Positions 17,655-28,675 of a stretch of DNA of 64,000 bases are shown here, piece by piece. How positions within the stretch are numbered: the first letter of the stretch is position 1; every line of letters starts with the position of its first letter. The stretch is from Pseudomonas alloputida (GTDB lineage Bacteria > Pseudomonadota > Gammaproteobacteria > Pseudomonadales > Pseudomonadaceae): positions 1,833,501 through 1,897,500 of the forward strand of contig NZ_CP128540.1 in NCBI RefSeq assembly GCF_021283545.2, written 5' to 3'. A program made the position numbers and the translations under genes. Below the pieces are notes generated by a model, which worked only from the letters and a program-made list of their open reading frames with translations, was not told the DNA's origin and ran no database searches.

Positions 17655-18314
17655 ATGACGTTCAAGGCCCCGGACAGCCTCTCCGAGCAGATTGCCGATT
17701 ACCTGGCCGAACGCATCATCCGCGGCGAGCTGGCGCCAGGCGAACGTATCCAGGAGCAGAAAGTTACCCAGGCGCTCAACGTCAGCCGCGGCTCGGTGCG
17801 CGAAGCACTGCTGATCCTCGAACGCCGTCATCTGGTGGCGATCCTGCCGCGCCGGGGCGCCCATGTGACCCAGCTGGACGAGCGCAGTGTTCGCAGCCTG
17901 TGCTCGCTGATGGGCGAGTTCTACATCCTGCTGGGCAATGCGGTTGCGCAAAAATGGCGCACCGAAGCCGACCTGCGCCCGTTTCTGGAAATCCAGCAGC
18001 GGCTGCAGCGTGCCCATGACCAGCTCGACATCAAGACCTTCGTCGCCGACAGTTTTGCGGTCATGCGTGCGGCCTATCCGTTCGCCGACAACCCGTTCCT
18101 GCAGGAAACCGTGGAAAACCTGCAGCCGGCCATGAGCCGTGCCTATTACCTGTCGCTGGACCAGCGCCAGGCCAACATGATCGACTATCTCGACCTGTTC
18201 GCCCGCTTGCTCGAAGCCGTGGTCTCGCGTGACCTGCCGCGCATTCGCGAGGTGCTCACCGCCTATGGCCAGCGCAGCTGCGAACTGGTGCTGGCGGCAC
18301 TGGCCAGAGGCTGA
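17655..18314 (+). CDS. GntR/FCD-family regulator beside xdhABC
   Basis: A 219-residue transcription factor. The N-terminal winged helix (SEQIADYLAERIIRGELAPG, QALNVSRGSVREALLILERR) is followed by an all-helical FCD domain. It is divergent from xdhA, and its stop lies three bases before the smc ATG, so it may be co-transcribed into smc. Control of xdhABC-guaD is inferred from position only. It is clearly distinct from the GntR at 9658, with a short N-terminus and few histidines in the FCD part, so it may sense a different ligand or none. Confidence 0.85.
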   Translation: MTFKAPDSLSEQIADYLAERIIRGELAPGERIQEQKVTQALNVSRGSVREALLILERRHLVAILPRRGAHVTQLDERSVRSLCSLMGEFYILLGNAVAQKWRTEADLRPFLEIQQRLQRAHDQLDIKTFVADSFAVMRAAYPFADNPFLQETVENLQPAMSRAYYLSLDQRQANMIDYLDLFARLLEAVVSRDLPRIREVLTAYGQRSCELVLAALARG

Positions 18315-18317
18315 CCG

Positions 18318-21300
18318 ATGCGCCTGAAGTGCATTCGCCTGGCCGGGTTCAAGTCGTTCGTCGACCCGACCACGGTCAACTTCCCCAGCAACATGGCTGC
18401 CGTGGTCGGCCCAAACGGCTGCGGCAAGTCCAATATCATCGACGCGGTGCGTTGGGTGATGGGCGAGAGTTCGGCGAAGAACCTGCGCGGCGAGTCGATG
18501 ACCGACGTCATCTTCAACGGCTCCAGTGGCCGCAAGCCGGTCAGCCAGGCCAGTATCGAGCTGGTGTTCGACAACAGCGAAACCACCCTGGTCGGCGAGT
18601 ATGCCGCCTACGCCGAGATTTCGATCCGCCGCAAGGTTACCCGCGACGGGCAGAACAGCTATTACCTCAACGGCACCAAGTGCCGCCGGCGTGACATCAC
18701 GGATATTTTCCTTGGGACGGGTCTGGGGCCGCGCAGCTACTCGATCATCGAGCAGGGCATGATCTCCAAGCTGATCGAGGCCAAGCCCGAGGAGCTGCGC
18801 AACTTCATCGAGGAAGCGGCTGGCATTTCCAAATACAAGGAGCGCCGCCGCGAAACCGAGAACCGCATCCGCCGCACCCAGGAAAACCTGGCGCGCCTGA
18901 CCGACCTGCGCGAAGAGCTCGAGCGCCAGCTGGAGCGTCTGCATCGCCAGGCCCAGGCAGCCGAAAAGTACCGTGAGTACAAGGCTCAGGAGCGGCAGCT
19001 GAAAGCGCGCCTGTCTGCCTTGCGCTGGCGAGACCTGGACGAACAAGTACGCCAGCGCGAATCGGTGATCGGCGATCAGGGCGTTTCTCACGAGGCACTG
19101 GTGGCCGAGCAGCGCAATGCCGATGCCAGTATCGAACGCCTGCGCGACGGTCATCACGAACTGTCCGAACGCTTCAACCAGGTGCAGGGCCGTTTCTACT
19201 CGGTGGCCGGTGACATCGCCCGGGTCGAGCAGAGCATTCAGCACGGCCAGCAGCGCCTGCGGCAGTTGCAGGACGACTTCAAGGAAGCCGAGCGCACACG
19301 CCTGGAAACCGAATCGCACCTGGGGCACGACCGCACCCTGCTGGCGACTTTGGGCGAAGAGCTGGCCATGCTCGAACCCGAGCAGGAAATGACCCTGGCT
19401 GCTGCCGAGGAAGCCGCTGCCGCGCTTGAAGAGGCCGAGCTGGGCATGCACGGCTGGCAGGAACAGTGGGACAGCTTCAACAGCCGCTCCGCCGAACCGC
19501 GCCGCCAGGCCGAAGTGCAGCAGGCGCGCCTGCAGCAGCTGGAAACCAGCCTTGAGCGCCAGGCCGAGCGCCAGCGCAAGTTGGTCGAGGAGCGCGAGCA
19601 ACTGGGCAGCGACCCGCAGGATGCCGCCATGCTCGAACTGGCCGAGCAACTGGCCAGCAGCGAAATGCTGCTGGAAGAACTGCAGCTCTGCGAAGAGCAG
19701 GTGATCGAGCGCCTGGAAAGCGCGCGCGAGCAACTGCAGCAGGCCACCCAGGCGCAACAGCAGGCACAGGGCGACCTGCAGCGCCTGGGTGGGCGCCTGG
19801 CCTCGCTGGAAGCCTTGCAGCAGGCCGCCCTGGAGCCGGGCGCAGGTGCTGCGCAATGGCTGCACGGCCAAGGGCTGGAGCAACAGCCGCGGCTGGCCGA
19901 AGGCTTGCGGGTGGAGCCGGGTTGGGAGCTGGCGGTAGAGACGGTGCTTGGCGCCGATCTGCAGGCTGTGCTGGTGGACGATTTCAACGACCTTGATTTT
20001 GCCGGCCTGGAACAGGGTGAGCTGCGCTTGCTGCTGGCCGTCGGCGCGGGGGCGACGTTGCCCGGCAGCTTGCTGGAGAAGGTCGAGGGCCGTATCGACC
20101 TGGCGCCCTGGCTGGGCCAGGTCAGGCCTGTGGAAGACCTGGCTCAGGCACTGGAGCAGCGCGGATCGCTCGGCGAAGGGCAGAGCCTGGTCAGTCGCGA
20201 TGGCTACTGGGTCGGCCGGCACTTCCTGCGGGTACGCCGGGGTGGCGAGGCCGAAGGCGGCGTGCTGGCGCGCGGCCAGGAAATCGAACGCCTGGGCCAG
20301 GAACAACTGGAACAGGAAGCGGCGCTGGAACAACTCGATCAACAGTTGCAGGCCCTGCGCGAGCAGCAACTGGACCTGGAGGAGCAGCGCGAACAGTTGC
20401 GCCGCCGCACCCAGGATGAAAACCGCCTGCACGGCGAACTGAAGGCCAGTCTTTCGGCCAGCCGCGCGCGCGCCGAGCAGGTCGAGCTGCGCCGCCGCCG
20501 CCTGCAGGAAGAGCTGAGCGAGCTGGAAGAACAGCGCGCCCTGGAACACGAGCAACTGGGCGAAGCGCGCCTGCTGCTGCAAGAGGCTTTGGAGCTCATG
20601 GCCCAGGACACCGAGCAGCGCGAACAGTTGATGGCCCGCCGCGATACCTTGCGCGAAAGCCTTGACCGGGTGCGTCAGGAAGCCCGCCAGCACAAGGACC
20701 ACGCTCACCAGCTGGCGGTGCGTCTGGGGTCGCTGCGTGCCCAGCACGACTCTACCCGCCAGGCGCTGGAGCGTCTGGAGCAGCAAGCTGCGCGCCTGAC
20801 CGAACGCCAGGAACAACTGAGCCTGAACCTGGAGGAGGGTGAAGCCCCGCAGGAAGAACTGCGTCTGAAGCTGGAGGAGCTGCTGGAGCGGCGCATGAGC
20901 GTCGACGAGGAAATGCGCCTGGCTCGCCTGCACATGGACGAAGCTGACCGCGAACTGCGCGATGCCGAAAAACGCCGCACCCAGGCCGAGCAGCAGGCCC
21001 AGCTGCTGCGTGGTCAACTGGAGCAGCTGCGCCTGGAGTGCCAAGGCCTGGATGTGCGGCGCAAGACCTTGCAGGAACAGTTGCTGGCCGACGGCTATGA
21101 CCTGCAAGGCGTGCTCGCCACCCTGGAAGCCGAGGCCAGCGAGCAGGGCACCGAGCAGGAGCTGGAACAGCTTGAAGCGCGCATCCAGCGCCTGGGGGCG
21201 ATCAACCTGGCGGCCATCGAAGAATACGAGCAGCAGTCCGAGCGCAAACGTTACCTGGACGCCCAGGACGCCGACCTGGTCGAAGCGCTGGAGACCCTCG

Positions 21301-21806
21301 AAAACGTCATCCGCAAGATCGACAAGGAAACCCGCAACCGCTTCAAGGATACCTTTGATCAGATAAATGCCGGATTACAGGCACTTTTCCCAAAAGTTTT
21401 CGGGGGTGGCAGCGCTTATCTGGAACTGACGGGCGAAGATTTACTCGATACAGGGGTGACGATCATGGCGCGCCCACCGGGCAAGAAGAACAGCACCATC
21501 CATTTGCTGTCCGGCGGCGAGAAGGCACTGACCGCCTTGGCGCTGGTGTTTGCCATCTTCAAGTTGAACCCCGCACCGTTCTGCATGCTCGACGAGGTCG
21601 ATGCGCCGCTGGACGATGCCAACGTCGGGCGCTACGCGCGTCTGGTCAAGGAAATGAGTGAAAGCGTGCAGTTCATCTACATCACCCATAACAAGATTGC
21701 CATGGAGATGGCGGACCAATTGATGGGGGTGACCATGCATGAACCAGGTTGTTCACGCCTTGTTGCGGTTGATGTGGAGGCGGCCATGGCCATGGTCGAC
21801 GCTTGA
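18318..21806 (+). CDS. smc: Chromosome segregation protein SMC
   Basis: SMC is the condensin ATPase that folds and separates chromosomes. The 1162-residue protein has an N-terminal head with the Walker A box GPNGCGKSNIIDAVRW (~residue 32), two long Glu/Gln/Arg-rich coiled coils, a hinge at about 510-660 (GAAQWLHGQGLEQQPRLAEG onward), and a C-terminal head with the ABC signature LLSGGEKALTALAL and Walker B FCMLDEVDAPLDDANVGRY. The two heads pair into the ATP-binding dimer. zipA and ligA follow on the same strand, an order usual for Pseudomonas. Kleisin partners are not in this window. Confidence 0.97.
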   Translation: MRLKCIRLAGFKSFVDPTTVNFPSNMAAVVGPNGCGKSNIIDAVRWVMGESSAKNLRGESMTDVIFNGSSGRKPVSQASIELVFDNSETTLVGEYAAYAEISIRRKVTRDGQNSYYLNGTKCRRRDITDIFLGTGLGPRSYSIIEQGMISKLIEAKPEELRNFIEEAAGISKYKERRRETENRIRRTQENLARLTDLREELERQLERLHRQAQAAEKYREYKAQERQLKARLSALRWRDLDEQVRQRESVIGDQGVSHEALVAEQRNADASIERLRDGHHELSERFNQVQGRFYSVAGDIARVEQSIQHGQQRLRQLQDDFKEAERTRLETESHLGHDRTLLATLGEELAMLEPEQEMTLAAAEEAAAALEEAELGMHGWQEQWDSFNSRSAEPRRQAEVQQARLQQLETSLERQAERQRKLVEEREQLGSDPQDAAMLELAEQLASSEMLLEELQLCEEQVIERLESAREQLQQATQAQQQAQGDLQRLGGRLASLEALQQAALEPGAGAAQWLHGQGLEQQPRLAEGLRVEPGWELAVETVLGADLQAVLVDDFNDLDFAGLEQGELRLLLAVGAGATLPGSLLEKVEGRIDLAPWLGQVRPVEDLAQALEQRGSLGEGQSLVSRDGYWVGRHFLRVRRGGEAEGGVLARGQEIERLGQEQLEQEAALEQLDQQLQALREQQLDLEEQREQLRRRTQDENRLHGELKASLSASRARAEQVELRRRRLQEELSELEEQRALEHEQLGEARLLLQEALELMAQDTEQREQLMARRDTLRESLDRVRQEARQHKDHAHQLAVRLGSLRAQHDSTRQALERLEQQAARLTERQEQLSLNLEEGEAPQEELRLKLEELLERRMSVDEEMRLARLHMDEADRELRDAEKRRTQAEQQAQLLRGQLEQLRLECQGLDVRRKTLQEQLLADGYDLQGVLATLEAEASEQGTEQELEQLEARIQRLGAINLAAIEEYEQQSERKRYLDAQDADLVEALETLENVIRKIDKETRNRFKDTFDQINAGLQALFPKVFGGGSAYLELTGEDLLDTGVTIMARPPGKKNSTIHLLSGGEKALTALALVFAIFKLNPAPFCMLDEVDAPLDDANVGRYARLVKEMSESVQFIYITHNKIAMEMADQLMGVTMHEPGCSRLVAVDVEAAMAMVDA

Positions 21807-22010
21807 TGCACGACGATAGGGGCACATTCTGCAGCGAAATGCCCCGCCGTGTGCGACAGACGGTGTAAAGTTGTCTTTGGTCGTGCTAGCTTAATGTCAC
21901 TCGTTTTTTGCGTGGGTAAAACGCCTGTCAGAACATAGAGTTGGCGCCACGTGTTAAAGGGCTTTGAACCCTTTGTTTTCAAGCATATTTTTATAGAGGC
22001 ACGGGATTAC

Positions 22011-22904
22011 ATGGAAATCGGTCTGCGCGAGTGGCTGATCCTCATCGGCATCATTGTTATCGCCGGGATTCTTTTCGACGGCTGGCGCCGCATGCGCGGC
22101 GGGAAAGGCAAGTTGAAATTCCGTCTGGATCGCAGTTATTCCAACCTGCCGGACGAAGAGGGTGGCAGTGCCGAAGTGCTCGGCCCGTCGCGAGTGCTCG
22201 ATACCCACAAGGAGCCTGAGCTGGACGAAAGCGACCTGCCGTCGCTCAGCGCGTCTGCGCGTGATCGCGAGCGTGAGCCCAAGCCGGTCAAGGCCAGCAA
22301 GCGCGGCAAGCGTGCCAGTGCGGCTGCCGATGTGCACCAGGGTGACCTGAACCTGAGCGCCGAGCCGCGCGAGCCCGACCTGTTTTCCGACAGCGATGAC
22401 GACTTTGCCGCCGACAACAACCGTAGCAGCGGCGCAGCGCCTGCCAGCAACAGCGTCAAGGAGTTGCCGCCTGCCGAAGAGGTGCTGGTCATCAGCGTGA
22501 TCTCGCGCGACGAGGGTGGCTTCAAGGGCCCGGCGCTGCTGCAGAACATCCTGGAAAGCGGCTTGCGCTTCGGCGAAATGGACATCTTCCACCGCCACGA
22601 GAGCATGGCTGGTCACGGCGAGGTGCTGTTCTCGATGGCCAACGCAGTCAAGCCTGGCGTGTTCGACCTGGACGACATCGATCACTTCAGCACTCGCGCT
22701 GTGAGCTTCTTCCTCGGCTTGCCGGGCCCACGTCATCCGAAGCAGGCTTTCGACGTGATGGTTGCCGCGGCACGCAAGCTGGCCCACGAACTGAACGGTG
22801 AGCTCAAGGACGACCAGCGCAGCGTGCTGACCGCCCAGACCATCGAGCACTACCGCCAGCGTATCGTCGAGTTCGAGCGCCGTGCGCTAACCCAGAAGCG
22901 CTGA
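22011..22904 (+). CDS. zipA: Cell division protein ZipA
   Basis: ZipA anchors FtsZ to the inner membrane at the division site. This 297-residue protein starts [20 protein letters not shown], an N-out single membrane helix, continues with a basic then acidic/Ser-Ala-rich unstructured linker (about 35-155), and ends in the FtsZ-binding domain ([21 protein letters not shown] to [16 protein letters not shown]). The ATG was chosen because the frame upstream lacks any homology and has no good ribosome site. It stands between smc and ligA. Confidence 0.94.
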   Translation: MEIGLREWLILIGIIVIAGILFDGWRRMRGGKGKLKFRLDRSYSNLPDEEGGSAEVLGPSRVLDTHKEPELDESDLPSLSASARDREREPKPVKASKRGKRASAAADVHQGDLNLSAEPREPDLFSDSDDDFAADNNRSSGAAPASNSVKELPPAEEVLVISVISRDEGGFKGPALLQNILESGLRFGEMDIFHRHESMAGHGEVLFSMANAVKPGVFDLDDIDHFSTRAVSFFLGLPGPRHPKQAFDVMVAAARKLAHELNGELKDDQRSVLTAQTIEHYRQRIVEFERRALTQKR

Positions 22905-22971
22905 CAGATCCAGACGAAAGAGCAGCCTGAGGGCGTGCTGGCCGGTTCGGGTATCGTCGTTGCCTGTGCCG

Positions 22972-25471
<2,500 letters not shown>

Positions 25472-25536
25472 GCATCCGTGCCCCCCTGTGGGGGGCAACT
25501 GTCTTCTCAAAACTTGAAAAGCCTGCGCGGTCGCCC

Positions 25537-25566
25537 GTAGGAGCGGGTTTACCCGCGAAGAGGCCC
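25537..25566. repeat. Single REP palindrome after ligA
   Basis: GTAGGAGCGGGTTTACCCGC followed by GAAGAGGC, about 65 bases after the ligA stop. Confidence 0.8.
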
Positions 25567-25627
25567 GTCCAGGCCATCTCGACCCTGACAAGTCATTGAG
25601 AAATGATGACTTTTTCTGCCGCAGTGG

Positions 25628-25655
25628 TTGTATCTGCTCCAAAGACCGGTACAAT
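25628..25655 (+). promoter_or_regulatory. Sigma-70 promoter of ffs
   Basis: TTGTAT, 16-base spacer, TACAAT, about 30 bases before the start of the mature 4.5S RNA. Only the left ffs copy has it. Confidence 0.7.
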
Positions 25656-25684
25656 GGCGCCACTCGCTGCTCAGCGAGACATGT

Positions 25685-25799
25685 AGTGGTGGCCCCATCG
25701 GTCCCCCCGCATTGATTACCCGTTAACCTGGTCAGGCCCGGAAGGGAGCAGCCATAGCGGGAACATCGAGTGCCGGGGTGTGGCTGGTGGGGCCGCCTC
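25685..25799 (+). ncRNA. ffs: 4.5S RNA of the signal recognition particle
   Basis: The RNA partner of Ffh in co-translational targeting. The universally conserved apical domain is present: CCTGGTCAGGCCCGGAAGGG, AGCAGCCATAGCGGGA and TGCCGGGGTG. The 5' GGTGGCCCCATCGG pairs with 3' GCTGGTGGGGCCGCC to close the long hairpin. This copy keeps its promoter, so it should be the functional one. Its 3' part is now element-derived DNA identical to the displaced host sequence, because a mobile element has integrated here; a second, promoterless copy lies at the other end of that element. Confidence 0.92.
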
Positions 25800-25803
25800 C
25801 ATT
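25726..25803. repeat. attL: 78-bp direct repeat (left copy)
   Basis: Runs from ACCTGGTCAGGCCCGGAAGG to GGGGCCGCCTCCATT and is identical to the copy at 38779. It includes the conserved SRP-RNA apical loop and the 3' strand of the stem. Confidence 0.9.
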
Positions 25804-25849
25804 ACGCAAGTCCTTAATTTTAAAGGGCTTTGCTCGCTAAAAATCTCGA

Positions 25850-25860
25850 AGTGGACCAGT
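25850..25860. promoter_or_regulatory. Candidate integrase arm site near attL
   Basis: AGTGGACCAGT, identical to the first of three tandem copies near attR (38615), 46 bases inside the left repeat. Confidence 0.5.
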
Positions 25861-26066
25861 GCCGTAGTACACCTAAGTGGTGCACCGTGCTGAACATTCT
25901 AGCTTCGTCATCTTGCCTCTCCAATACCCTTCTCTGGTTACGCCTATCCCGGCGCAATCCTGTCATCCGCTCATGCGGCTGTTTATCCCTGCCTCTCACT
26001 GTGATTTGCAATTGCCAGTACGGTGGCTGTGCTACTAGGATGTGGCATCTGAGCGAGGAGCTAGAG

Positions 26067-27149
26067 ATGGAATTCGTAGAGCGACTGAACGCGTTATCAG
26101 CCAAAATCCGCCAGCAGGGTCCTGCTATCCAAACTGAAGAGGCAACCAAAATTGCCTTTGTCATGCCCTTCATCAACTCCGTTCTGGGCTACGACGTCTT
26201 TGATCCCTCGGAGGTGACCCCAGAGTACGTCTGCGACGTGGGGACGAAGAAGGGCGAGAAGATCGACTACGCCATAATGAAGAACGGCGAGATTCAGATC
26301 CTGATCGAGTGCAAGAAGATCGGCGAGCCGCTGCATATCAATCACGCGAGCCAACTCTTCCGGTACTTTCACGTTACCACAGCTCGTATCTCGATCCTTA
26401 CCAACGGCCAGGTATATCGGTTCTTCACCGACCTTGATGCGCCTAACAAGATGGATGAGAAGCCATTCTTGGAGCTGGATCTTCTAGATATAGATGAACA
26501 CGCTCTCCCTGAGCTTCAGAAGCTAACCAAGTCTGCGTTCGATGTTGACTCGATCATCAGTGCTGCTGGAGAACTGAAGTACGTTGGTCAGATCAAGAAA
26601 GAGATGGCTTCGCAGTTCAGTCAGCCTAGTGACGAGTTCGTGAAGTTCTTCGCTACTCGGGTTTACGACGGGATCATTACTCAGAAGGTTAGGGAGCAGT
26701 TCACGACCCTGACCCGTAAAGCTGCGATCCAGTTCTTGGGGGATCAGATCAATGACCGACTGAAGTCGGCCATGAGCGGTGCAGTTGAGCCTTCATATGC
26801 TATGGAGGCTGTGGAAAGTAGCCCGGTTTCAGAGTCTGCTGAAGATAATGCTGAAGACCAGATCCAGACGACACTTGAAGAGTTGGAAGGGTTTCATATC
26901 GTCAAGGCAATCGTTAGGGCGGTTGTTGATGCGAAACGAATTGTCCATCGTGATACTAAGAGTTATTTTGGGGTCTTGCTTGATGATAATAACCGCAAGC
27001 CAATTTGCCGCTTGCACTTTAATCGGAGTCAGAAGTACATTGGGCTATTTGACTCTGATAAGAATGAGACTCGACATCCAATCGCCTCCTTGGATGAGAT
27101 ATATGGCTTTGCAGAGCAGTTGAAGAGTACTATCTCCTTGTATGAGTGA
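26067..27149 (+). CDS. PD-(D/E)XK nuclease-like protein with HsdR N-terminal-type domain
   Basis: A 360-residue protein of the family often annotated as type I restriction enzyme R subunit N-terminal-domain protein. It is much shorter than HsdR and has no helicase motifs. The PD-(D/E)XK nuclease core is visible as Asp67 (KKGEKIDYAIM) and Glu81-Cys-Lys83 (ILIECKK), preceded by a helix with TEEATKIAFVMPFI. Start ATG follows GAGGAG with ideal spacing; an upstream frame extension has no ribosome site. It is the first gene inside the left end of the ffs element, followed by two HNH proteins, and GC is well below the chromosome. A restriction or anti-phage role is inferred; no methylase accompanies it. 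Confidence 0.72.
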   Translation: MEFVERLNALSAKIRQQGPAIQTEEATKIAFVMPFINSVLGYDVFDPSEVTPEYVCDVGTKKGEKIDYAIMKNGEIQILIECKKIGEPLHINHASQLFRYFHVTTARISILTNGQVYRFFTDLDAPNKMDEKPFLELDLLDIDEHALPELQKLTKSAFDVDSIISAAGELKYVGQIKKEMASQFSQPSDEFVKFFATRVYDGIITQKVREQFTTLTRKAAIQFLGDQINDRLKSAMSGAVEPSYAMEAVESSPVSESAEDNAEDQIQTTLEELEGFHIVKAIVRAVVDAKRIVHRDTKSYFGVLLDDNNRKPICRLHFNRSQKYIGLFDSDKNETRHPIASLDEIYGFAEQLKSTISLYE

Positions 27150-27276
27150 GTTTGCTTGCCGTATCCGTGTCGATGGTTATGGCGGCCTAGACACGGTTAA
27201 GGTGGTGTCTGAAGTGGTAGGGATTTGCTTAGTGGTCCTGCCTGCTCTGCTGTGATTTGTTGATTGAGGGGGATTA

Positions 27277-28416
27277 GTGAAAGAGTGTGTGCTTTGTGAT
27301 AGTCCTCTCTCGGACGCTAATGACTCCGAAGAGCACATTGTAATTAACGCTATTGGTGGGCGTTATAAAGTATCCGGTGTGCTTTGTGTGCAGTGCAACA
27401 ATGGTGCAGGACAGACTTGGGATAGTGCTTTGGCCAAGGATCTTCAGTCGCTGGGGCTGTTGATTGGGGTTAAGAGGGAGCGCGGAGTATTGCCCTCTCT
27501 CGCAGTTGAGAATCTCGATGGTGAACAACTATTGCTGCATGCGGATGGTAGCATGAGCCCGGCTAGAGCTAGTTTTAGTCAAACTCCTGAAAGTTATGGG
27601 TCGATGAGGATTGAGCTCGTTGCTCGTAGTGTTGAAGAGGCGCGTAAGATACTTAAGGGCGTTAAGCGCAAGTACTCTAACTTTGATTTGGAGTCGGCAA
27701 TTGCCAGCGCTGGCGTGCAGTCAAGGTATTCGAGGAGTCCACTGAGCTTCTCAATGGAGTTTGGTGGTGCTCTCTCGGGGCGCTCGCTCGTTAAGTCTGT
27801 ACTCTGCTTTGCTGTGGTTAACGGCGTAGTAGCAAAAGATTGTACCAATGCCAGGCAGTACTTGCTGGAGGACGGAGCAGAGGCATGCTTCGGGTATTGG
27901 TATGAAAGTGATCTGATGCTGCATAGACCGGAAGGAGTTCCTCTTCACTTTGTGGCAGTGAGTAACCAAGGCACGGATGGTCAGTTACTTGGGTATATAG
28001 AGTTCTTTGGCGTCAGGCGCATGGTTGTCTGTTTGGCTGAAAGTTACTCGGGTGCGGCTGTGCACGCTAGCTACTGCATTGATCCAAGAAGCTCCGAAAG
28101 AATAAATGTAGAGTTTGACCTCGGTCTAGATAGAGTCGATATCCGGGCTTCATACAACTACGATCGCATTCCAGATGGCAGCATTGAGCGTGCGTTTGAC
28201 TCTATATTGCGTCAAGCGGTTAAACGCTCAGCCGTTAAGGCAAGAGATCAAGCTATTGATAGGGCCGTACAGTATGCATTCAGCAACCTTGGTGTGGATG
28301 AGGGCGCCATTCTTACTGAGCGGGATGTTCAAAAGCTATCCGACTTGCTCATGCATGAGCTGACACCTTACGTTACACATGTCATTGGGAATAGGCGGCG
28401 ACGGGATGCGCGCTGA
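27277..28416 (+). CDS. HNH_5-type endonuclease-like protein
   Basis: A 379-residue protein whose first 45 residues form a zinc-binding HNH_5-like motif: Cys4-x2-Cys7, the EEH triad at 18-20, then Cys37-x2-Cys40-Asn. The remaining 330 residues are not recognised; they include a mixed alpha/beta stretch (FGVRRMVVCLAES) and an Arg/Lys-rich C-terminus. Translation starts at GTG right after a strong GAGGGGG ribosome site; no ATG is suitable. It lies 127 bases after the PD-(D/E)XK gene on the same strand. DNA or RNA cleavage as defence is plausible but unproven. Confidence 0.65.
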   Translation: MKECVLCDSPLSDANDSEEHIVINAIGGRYKVSGVLCVQCNNGAGQTWDSALAKDLQSLGLLIGVKRERGVLPSLAVENLDGEQLLLHADGSMSPARASFSQTPESYGSMRIELVARSVEEARKILKGVKRKYSNFDLESAIASAGVQSRYSRSPLSFSMEFGGALSGRSLVKSVLCFAVVNGVVAKDCTNARQYLLEDGAEACFGYWYESDLMLHRPEGVPLHFVAVSNQGTDGQLLGYIEFFGVRRMVVCLAESYSGAAVHASYCIDPRSSERINVEFDLGLDRVDIRASYNYDRIPDGSIERAFDSILRQAVKRSAVKARDQAIDRAVQYAFSNLGVDEGAILTERDVQKLSDLLMHELTPYVTHVIGNRRRRDAR

Positions 28417-28675
28417 TCTTGTTAGCGTATAACCAGTTTCTTCCAGGTTATCCTAGCTAAGTCGTGAAGTAGTTGGGATGATGGCGTAAAGCGTTGGTGG
28501 TCAGGGCCGTTCTCAAGGATGCTAAGCAGATTCCTTATTGAGGAATTATTGTTAGTGCCGCTAAGCTTGTAATCGTTTATTGTAATTGCGGCTAAATTCT
28601 ACTGTGGTGTGGTCTCTGAGCGGGGGTGGAGATGAAATTCGTAAAGCGGATAATTGCAGGGAATGGCCTGTGTCA

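Noticed and set aside
17592..21107. A 1171-codon open frame on the minus strand opposite smc
   Set aside because: Low-complexity Leu/Gln/Ala composition mirrors the coiled-coil codons of smc; no ribosome site or homology. Antisense shadow in high-GC DNA.
25685..25799. tRNA gene as the integration target
   Set aside because: No cloverleaf or anticodon arm; the GGTCAGGCCCGGAAGG loop identifies 4.5S RNA instead. No tRNA or rRNA gene was seen in the window.
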